This document shows, one piece after another, positions 57,939 through 64,000 of a stretch of 64,000 nt of DNA. The DNA comes from Rhizomys pruinosus (lineage: Eukaryota > Chordata > Mammalia > Rodentia > Spalacidae). The notes below the pieces were generated by a model that was given only the letters and a program-made list of their open reading frames with translations, did no database searches and was not told where the DNA came from. A program made the translations under genes and the position numbers. Position 1 is the stretch's first letter, and the number at the start of each line of letters is the position of its first letter. The DNA lies in contig VZQC01000334.1 in assembly GCA_009823505.1 (NCBI GenBank), positions 124,001 to 188,000 on the forward strand, given 5' to 3'.

Positions 57939-58352
57939 GTGGAAAAACAAAAGACTCTGAGTGAAAACAGCAATATGGGGGGGATCCCTATACTAGACTT
58001 GAAACTATACTACAAGGCTATAGTCATAAAAACAGCTTGGTACTGGCACAAAAACAGACCTGTAGACCAATGGAACAAAACTGAAGATCCAAACTTGAGC
58101 ACATACAATTTCAGCCACCTCATATTTGACAAGGGGGCCAAAAAGACTCAATGGAGGAAAGACAGCATCTTCAGCAAATGGTGTTGTCAAAACTGGATCA
58201 CCACTTGTAGAAGAATAAAATTAAACTGCTACCTCTCACCCTGTACAAAAATCAACTCCAAATGGATCAAAGACTTCCATGTGAAATCTGAAACTCTGAA
58301 GGTGATAGAAGAAAAAGTTGGCAGAAGCCTACAAAACATAGGCATAGGAAAA
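57939..58352 (+). pseudogene. L1 ORF2 fragment (post-RT region)
   Basis: The open frame reads D-L-K-L-Y-Y-K-A-I-V-I-K-T-A-W-Y-W-H-K-N-R and F-S-H-L-I-F-D-K-G-A-K-K-T-Q-W, standard L1 ORF2 blocks downstream of the reverse transcriptase. It is cut off at 58353 by inserted L1 tail sequence, and the following ORF2 (58449-58738) continues in a different register. Only a relic. Confidence 0.9.
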
Positions 58353-58448
58353 GACTTTCTTTTTTTTTTTTTAAATTAGTTTTTATTGATGCTTTGTGCA
58401 TTTCATACATTTTTTCCAATTCAGTTCAGGCTTATTTCCCTTTCCCTC
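58353..58448 (-). mobile_element. Short L1 3' tail insertion
   Basis: T-rich run, TTTTTATTGATGCTTTGTGC, TTTCATACATTTTTTCCAATTC, then a C-rich stub; about 95 bp. It interrupts ORF2 between GACTTTCT and TTAATCAGACAGC. A very short 5' truncation product. Confidence 0.8.
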
Positions 58449-58753
58449 TTAATCAGACAGCAGCTGCACAGGAAATAAGGTCGACAATTGATAAGTGGGA
58501 CCTTATTAAATTCAAAAGTTTCTGTACAGCGAAAGAAACAATCAGGTAGGTGAAGAGAAAACTCACAGAGTGGGAGGAACTCTTCACCAGTGATACATCT
58601 GATAGAGCATTGACTTCCAGAATATATAAACTACTCAAAAAACAAAGTAAGAAAACAAATGACTCACTCAAAAGAGGGAGTAAAGAGCTGAACAGAGACT
58701 TCACAAGTGAGGAAATAGAGATGGCTGAGAAACATCTTAAAAAAGTGTTCAAT

Positions 58754-58968
58754 GGGGGCTGGAGAGATGGCCTAGCAGTTAAGAGTGCCCACTGCTCTTG
58801 CAGATGACCTGGGTTTGATCCCCAGCACCCACATGGCAGCTGAGAACCATCTTTGACTCCAGTCCCAGGGAAATCCGATGCCGTCTTCTGACCTCCGTGG
58901 CATTGCATGAAATGGGTGCACAGACCTACATGCAGACAGTACATTCATACACATAAAAAATAATTTTT
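58754..58968 (+). repeat. B2 SINE at the 5' end of the chimeric insert
   Basis: GGGGCTGGAGAGATGGCC..GGGTTTGATCCCCAGC..ACATAAAAAATAA. Full length, near-consensus. It has no TSD of its own at its 3' side, which is why I assign it to the larger insert. Confidence 0.93.
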
Positions 58969-59215
58969 GAACAACCCAAGGTTCCCATAGTCCAGTTGGA
59001 GAAGCTTGTATGCACAGGCATGTTGATCAATCAGGTGTCCAGACTATATTCCTATAGTCTCATAATTCACCCCTATCTCTCCATAGCCCTTACAATCTAC
59101 CATAAATTTGGACATAGATACTTGCAAAATGCACCAATTACTTAATTGTATGACATACTGAGTAACATCATTGTTATCTGCAAACTGTGTCATTGTATTG
59201 TAGAATCCCTTAAAA

Positions 59216-60300
59216 AAAAAAAAGAAAGGAGAAGCCTATTCTGAGTCTCTGATGAGAAAAAAGGCAGGTTAGAGATTTTTGTGATGCATCAGACAGGGCT
59301 GGAGTTTGGTCATAGGAGGGCCATTTCTCACCTCACCACCTGCACTTGCTTCAGACTCAAGTCACATTTGAACCTTGACTGCTCTGGTGACCACTGCTCA
59401 GAGGTGGGTCACTTTAATGTTCACACCCACTTAGAGCCCCACAGTAGACTCTGGATCAGGACTCCAGCAGGCTCATCTGGGAAGGTGACTTCCCTTGTCT
59501 CTAATGACCCAGTAGGGTGCCCGTCAGTAGCTGTGAGAAGCAGGCTGCTTCATGAGCAGCACCTTGTTTAAAATATGTATTTACAAAAATCTACCTAGTT
59601 GTTATCACAAAGGACCAGAGATAATCTGCTTCTTATAGGCTAGTAAAATTTGCATCAGCAGTCTGCCTTGGGAGGAGGTCTTTAGAGCTTGGGGAATTCC
59701 TGAGCACTCTGGAGGGCACATGTGGCAACCTTTCCATCCTTGCTAGAGACTGATTTTGGAGTCTGGCATCTGGATCAGTGGGGTGTTGCATGGCTTCCAG
59801 GGGTGCATTACAGGCTCTTGCCTCCAAGGAGCAAAGGAGAGCAGTCTAGAGCAGCTTTTTGGGGCTCTGTTACGTTTCTGCAAGAATTTTTGAGCCTGTT
59901 TCTCCTCCCTCCCTTCCTCTCCATGGGAGGAGAAGGGACCTCTCTGGGTCTGTGCCCTCCTTGCTGATCAGGCTGGCAGACTGTGTGTTTGTGTTGAGGA
60001 AGGGTTGGTCTCAAAGAACTGGGCGAATCAAATTCATGAAAACTGTACTTCATGTTTTTAGTCTCCTAGCTGGGCATGGTGGCACACAACTTTAATCCCA
60101 GCACAGCCAAGGTCTTTAGGTGCAGAGATCATTACTGTAGAACTTCTGAGTACTGTTACAAACTTAAGAATCATATTTTACTTGATTTAGGTTTTCATCT
60201 CTAATTTAGAGCTTTCATCGAGGTGCTAAAGTTTTGGGTTTGAAACTAGTTAAACATATTTGTTTCATGGAGCTGTTTAAATAAATAGGCTTGCATCTAA
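59216..60300 (+). other. 3'UTR-like non-repetitive segment
   Basis: About 1.08 kb with no recognised repeat except a B1 scrap (about 60065-60112: AGCTGGGCATGGTGGCACACAAC..CCCAGCAC). The 96-codon (59281-59571) and 81-codon frames have no known domain. It ends at a poly(A) signal, so it may derive from the 3' UTR of an unidentified transcript. Confidence 0.5.
60280..60300 (+). promoter_or_regulatory. Poly(A) signal of the retrocopied RNA
   Basis: AATAAA at 60280-60285, with GGCTTGCATCT between it and the A-rich tail beginning at about 60299. Spacing is within the usual 10-30 nt. Confidence 0.7.
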
Positions 60301-60333
60301 AAAAAAATAAATAATTTTTTAAAAAGTGTTCAA

Positions 60334-60833
60334 CATCGCTAATAATTGAGGAAATGCAAATTAAAACCACTTTAAGATATCATCTCACTCTGATAAGGCT
60401 GGCTAGGATCAAGAAAACAAATGATACCAAATGCTGGAGAGGGTGTGGGAAAAGGGGAACATTCATCCACTGCTAGTGGGAATGCAAACTTGTACAACCA
60501 CTATGGAAAGCAGTGTGGAGAAGCTTTAAAAGACTCAAAATGAGCCTACCACCTGATCCAGGCATACCACTTCTGGATATATACTCACAAGACTCATCCT
60601 ACTGCAGAGATACATGTACAGACATGTTTATTGCAACTCTCTTCACAATAGCAAAGAGCTGGAACTAACCCAAGTGCCCCTCAACCAAGGAGGGGATAGA
60701 GAAAATTTGGTACATCTACACAATGGAGTTCTATGTAGTGGTAAAGAAAGATGGCATCACTGAATTTGCAGGTAAATGGATGGAACTAGAAGATATTATG
60801 TTAAGTGAAGTAACACAGTCCCAGAAAAACAAA
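60334..60833 (+). pseudogene. L1 ORF2 C-terminal fragment
   Basis: CAAATGCTGGAGAGGGTGTGGG..GGAATGCAAACTTGTACAACCACTATGGAAAGC encodes the region just after the Cys-rich block, followed by the region matching P-L-L-G-I-Y and C-terminal residues. The frame is broken by indels. The stop region is near 60833. Confidence 0.8.
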
Positions 60834-62165
60834 TGAAGAATGGTATCCCTCATATGTGGATGCTAGCACCAAGTACCTAGTTGTAAGTAAAACTGAGCAA
60901 CATTAATGTTATATTCCTCGTGATCTGAAACAACTGTGTTCTTATATTGTGAATCCCTAGGCAGGTTCTAGAATTAATCTACCATTTATTTTAAGACTTT
61001 GGAACTTTGGTATATGATGGTGGGTATGTATGCATATTGTAAAGTAATATAAAATTAAAATGGAAAACTGCGAATCAAGAACTATGATATAGAAATAACA
61101 TACAGTTTGTTTTCAGAAGACATAATTTTAGTATTGGTGCAATGTATCAGGCTGGTGAAACTTAGCCTTTCTGGGTGCTTAACGACCATACTTAACACCC
61201 ACACCAATTTGGCTGAGGGACTTAATGGATAAATTTATTCCTTGCCCTCAAAGGTAAACTAAGTCCCAGGGGACTATGCATGGGGGAATCTCGTGAAATG
61301 TCCTGCAAATATGAGTCACCAGTCTTCCTGTGCAGGGAGATCTTGGAGAGTCACTAATGGGACTTCAGCCAGTGTCCACTTTATAAAGAGGAATGTCTGC
61401 TCATGCTTCAAAAAGGGAAGCCTAGTCTAGCAAGAACTGATGAATGGAACTGGTAAATGAAAAGCCAAAAGGACAGGGGCTCCCACCCCTGCCCCCCCCA
61501 AAACAACCCAGTGACCCTTGAAGACCAGATCCTCAAGTGACCTTGAGAAAACAAAAACCTTGGTTAATCTGGGCTAACTGTGTGGCCTTAATTATCCAAA
61601 AGGAAAATATAACCAGAAATAATCAGTAAGGCCTGAGAAATTGCACTTCAGGTATAAAACTTGAGATTTTAGTAAAAAGACAAAAAGTTTAAAAAAAAGA
61701 GAGCACTGTTGTTTTGCATGTCTTCAATTCTTACTGGCAAGTGCATCTACTCTGTGGCTGCCACTGCTTTTGCCAGTCTTCAAAGACATGAGACATAGCT
61801 TTTTAACCCTCCAATATGGACTGAAGACTCATGTCTCTCCAAGAATCCTCCAAACCTTCAATGCCAGATAGGGACCGCTGAGATATCCAGCTTGTGGACT
61901 GAGCGGCTGCTGGGATTTCAGCCTCTTCAAAGTAGAGACTGCCATTGTTGGACTACCCAGGCTGTATCATGAAGGCCAGTACAAGAAGATCAAGACAGAA
62001 TGTGGTGTTTACTGGACCTCATTTGGGGGACCATGGGAAGGAAAGACCCCAGTGTGGAGCACAAGGGCAAGGCTGGTGGTTGTTTGGGCTTGCCAAGGAT
62101 GAACCTTCAAACACTTCCTTAAGGAAAACATGCCATCTTTTAGCCAAGAAAAGAAAAATCCTCCA

Positions 62166-62197
62166 ATTCAGGTGATATGTATATGTATGTATGTATG

Positions 62198-62242
<45 letters not shown>

Positions 62243-62255
62243 GTATATATATATG
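62166..62255. repeat. (TATG)n(TA)n microsatellite in L1 3' UTR
   Basis: TATG units followed by TA units with TATG interruptions. Shorter versions lie at the matching position in other L1 3' ends (for example about 44914-44937). Confidence 0.95.
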
Positions 62256-62734
62256 CAATACAACGTGGAGAGAACAAAAACAAAAGAACTGATAAAAAAG
62301 GACTGAAACAGTGAAGTTCTCCCCAAAACGGTAAGTCACTGCTTTGAAAAAAAAATCTCTGGGAAGACTCAGAAAAAGATGCAAGAGATGCAAGACATGT
62401 ATGGCAGAGTGCATGGACTCAGGTGGGGTGGGAGCAGGGAGAGGGAATGAGTCTAAGTTGGATTGAGAAGTGATGTATGATGTATGGGATAAGTTTAATA
62501 ACAATAAAAAAAGAAAAAATTCACCTTAAAGCAATCTACACCTGGTATCTTACTGAAACATAATAGAAATACTGAAAATTCCCCAGCCATTTCCACAATA
62601 GCTATGAATGCACACAAGGAATACACTGTTGTTCTCAGCACTCTTGTAGAGAGTAGGGAATGTTTGCAGAAAAGTCCCTCACGTACTTTCCAGGCACCAT
62701 CTTTCCCTCCTCCAAAGCCAACACTGTTTTCTCC

Positions 62735-63140
62735 CAATTTGAGTCACAGAGGAATACCACACAGCGATAGTCAGATGAAGAGTCTTTTATTAGGCAGTGG
62801 TCAAGAGCACACTGTCACCAGAAGGAACTCTTCACCCCAAAGAGAGGCAGGGTAGGGTTTATAAAGCCAAAGCCACAATTACATGATATCAGGGGCGGAC
62901 CAGATAACAAAAAGGTTCGGTTAGACAAAGACAAGTTTTCTCAAAAATAAATCTCCAAGTACTACAGAAACAATGAACTCCCTGGAACGTCAGGTGCATC
63001 TGGATAAGAGGGTTCTGCCCTGTGGGTTGTGGTTCGTGAGGGCGAGGGAGCGGCTGGGCAAAGCACAGGATGAAGCAAAAATAGAGTCAGCTAGATGAAC
63101 AAAACGGAATCACTTTCGACAGTCTACTCACCTCAAATAG
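62735..63140 (-). mobile_element. ERVK-like solo LTR
   Basis: On the minus strand, CTTTATAAACCC (plus-strand 62856-62867) is a TATA box, and 65 bp on is AATAAAAGACTCTTCATC (plus-strand 62786-62791). Then follows CTGTGTGGTATTCCTCTG, a U5-like tail. The U3 side contains CpG-rich GGGCGGACC and GAGGGCGAGGGAGCGGC. Ends and TSD are not fixed. The order of TATA box, poly(A) signal and U5 is a standard LTR layout. Confidence 0.65.
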
Positions 63141-63605
63141 CATGACCGGGCTTTTCTGCTTCTTTCATAGAAACTGGAGAAGACAGAATGTGCTGCTGTG
63201 TCTGCCTTCTGCTTGGCACTGCATTTGTGAAATGCATGTTATTATAATGCTAGATCATTTGTTCTTGTGCTGTGCAGACTTTGTGTAACACTACAATTTG
63301 TCTTTCTATTCTTCCTTTCATAGACTGTAGAAGTAGTTCCAGGATTGCGGGTCTTCCAAATACTGTTATTTTTAGCAATCTAGTATATGAAGTCTTTTTA
63401 TTGAAAGAATGAATTATATAGAAAAATAACCTTATGTTCAGTACAGATTAAAGGTTTTAATGATTTTTGTTAGGTTGTCCTATTTTATTTTTGCATGAAT
63501 TTTGCTAGCTTATATGTTTTTTTCTTTAAATAACTGTTCACCTATTTTGGAGTGAAGTTATTCATAGCATTTGCACATAACTTAAATTTTAATAGATCTG
63601 TAATT
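63141..63605. other. Unique AT-rich sequence
   Basis: No repeat or gene seen. Confidence 0.35.
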
Positions 63606-63607
63606 AA

Positions 63608-63755
63608 ATATTTATTTATTTGTTTGTTTGTTTATTTTAGACAGGGTCACACTTTGAAGCCCTGGATGACTTGGAACTCACTATGTAGACCAGGTCAGGT
63701 CATGGACTCTAACTCAGAGTGATGAGATTAAATGTGAACACCACCCCACCCAGCA
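63608..63755 (-). repeat. B1 SINE, diverged
   Basis: TATTTATTTATTTGTTTGTTTG, then TTTAGACAGGGTCACACTTTG..AACTCACTATGTAGACCAGGTC..CCACCCCACCCAGC. Confidence 0.75.
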
Positions 63756-63802
63756 ATAACTAAATTCTTAACTTTATTCTGAATAGTATAAAAGGTAGGC
63801 TC

Positions 63803-64000
63803 TGGGCTGGCCTGCTGCCTCGGTAGGTAAAAGGTGCTTGCTGCCATGACTGACAACCTAAGTTCAACCTTCCCGTCCTATACAGTGGACGAGGAGAACC
63901 AACTTGTGCAAATTGTCCTCTGACTTGCACATGTACATCATGTAATGTGGAACCTCACATACACATGCCCCCCAAATAAAAAGTAATAAAAATTTTAATG
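63803..64000 (+). repeat. B3-type SINE
   Basis: GGGCTGGCCTGCTGCCTCGGTAGGTAAAAGGTGCTTGCTGCC, CTAAGTTCAACC, GAGGAGAACCAACTTGTGCAAATTGTCCTCTGAC, and a CCCCCAAATAAAAAG tail. It reaches the window edge. Confidence 0.75.

Larger units (their letters stand above)
58740..60333 (+). mobile_element. Chimeric retrocopy led by B2, poly(A) tailed, with TSD
   Basis: AAAAAGTGTTCAA is present at 58740-58752 and 60321-60333; the other L1 copy (reversed, 48876-48900) shows a single copy there. The target TT/AAAA is a textbook L1 endonuclease site. The ~1568-bp insert starts at the exact B2 5' end (GGGGGCTGGAGAG). It runs through the B2, an antisense L1-UTR piece (about 58969-59215), a non-repetitive section, and a B1 fragment. 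It ends with AATAAA (60280-60285) about 13 nt before a run of A's. This is what a reverse-transcribed, polyadenylated chimeric RNA would leave. The source locus is unknown. Confidence 0.75.
57871..62515 (+). mobile_element. 5'-truncated L1, long-3'UTR type, interrupted twice
   Basis: ORF2 starts abruptly at TGCAATCCCAATTAAAATCC. The element has an L1 tail scrap at 58353-58448 and a large chimeric insert at 58753-60320. It then continues through the ORF2 C-terminus (to about 60833) and a 1.68-kb 3' UTR with a TATG/TA microsatellite, ending TTTAATAACAATAAAAAAAGAAAAAA. I could not identify a clear TSD. Confidence 0.88.

Noticed and set aside
58754..58968. B2 as an independent insertion with its own TSD
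   Set aside because: No duplication follows the B2 tail; the only matching TSD pair brackets the whole 1.57-kb unit.
57871..62515. Simple TSD for the large plus-strand L1
   Set aside because: The flanks (CTCCTTTTAAAAA and ATTCACCTTAAAGCAA) do not match convincingly, so I give no TSD.

Overview
This window is non-coding mammalian DNA from a muroid rodent, most likely a cricetid (vole, hamster or deer-mouse group). The evidence is the mix of interspersed repeats: many B1 (7SL-derived) and B2 (tRNA-derived) SINEs, B3/B4-type and ID-like SINEs, L1s with rodent-style 3' ends carrying a C-rich/G-rich tract, an Lx-type L1, and ERVL/MaLR LTRs. Older mammal-wide elements (MIR, L2, MER5A, MLT1/MLT2-type, L1M) are also present. 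The species call is an inference from repeat style and was not tested by search. I found no intact protein-coding gene, no exon set I recognise, no tRNA or rRNA gene and no CRISPR. The longer open frames all fall in repeats: L1 ORF2 fragments, the ERVL/MaLR element, minisatellites or microsatellites.

Layout. 1-9 kb: an ERVL-type LTR end, a twin-primed L1 inserted in a SINE, several 5'-truncated L1 tails, and a higher-order tandem repeat inside an LTR broken up by L1s. 9-22 kb: SINEs, a MER5A relic, an L1 with clean target-site duplications (TSDs), and a 1.35-kb Lx 3' UTR that splits a MaLR LTR. 23.9-25.8 kb: a complete, apparently very young non-autonomous ERVL/MaLR provirus with near-identical LTRs. 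26-32 kb: a 27-bp minisatellite, an Lx tail, a MaLR LTR, and an old L1M carrying two SINEs. 32-44 kb: SINEs, a 40-bp and a 30-bp minisatellite, a CA-rich domain, and one CpG-rich patch that may be a regulatory element. 44-50.3 kb: an L1-dense block on the minus strand, including an L1 nested in an L1. 50-57 kb: mostly unique sequence, with candidate solo LTRs and SINEs. 57-62.5 kb: a plus-strand L1 into which a ~1.57-kb chimeric retrocopy has inserted (B2 at its 5' end, a poly(A) signal at its 3' end). 62.7-64 kb: an LTR with a TATA box and poly(A) signal, plus two SINEs.

The elements do not form a pathway. Together they record successive retrotransposition by L1 machinery (TSDs, A-tails, 5' truncation, twin priming) and by ERVL-type LTR elements. 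The best candidates for follow-up are the young MaLR provirus, the B2-led chimeric retrocopy, and the CpG-rich patch near 40.2 kb. Nothing here amounts to a new multi-gene biological system.
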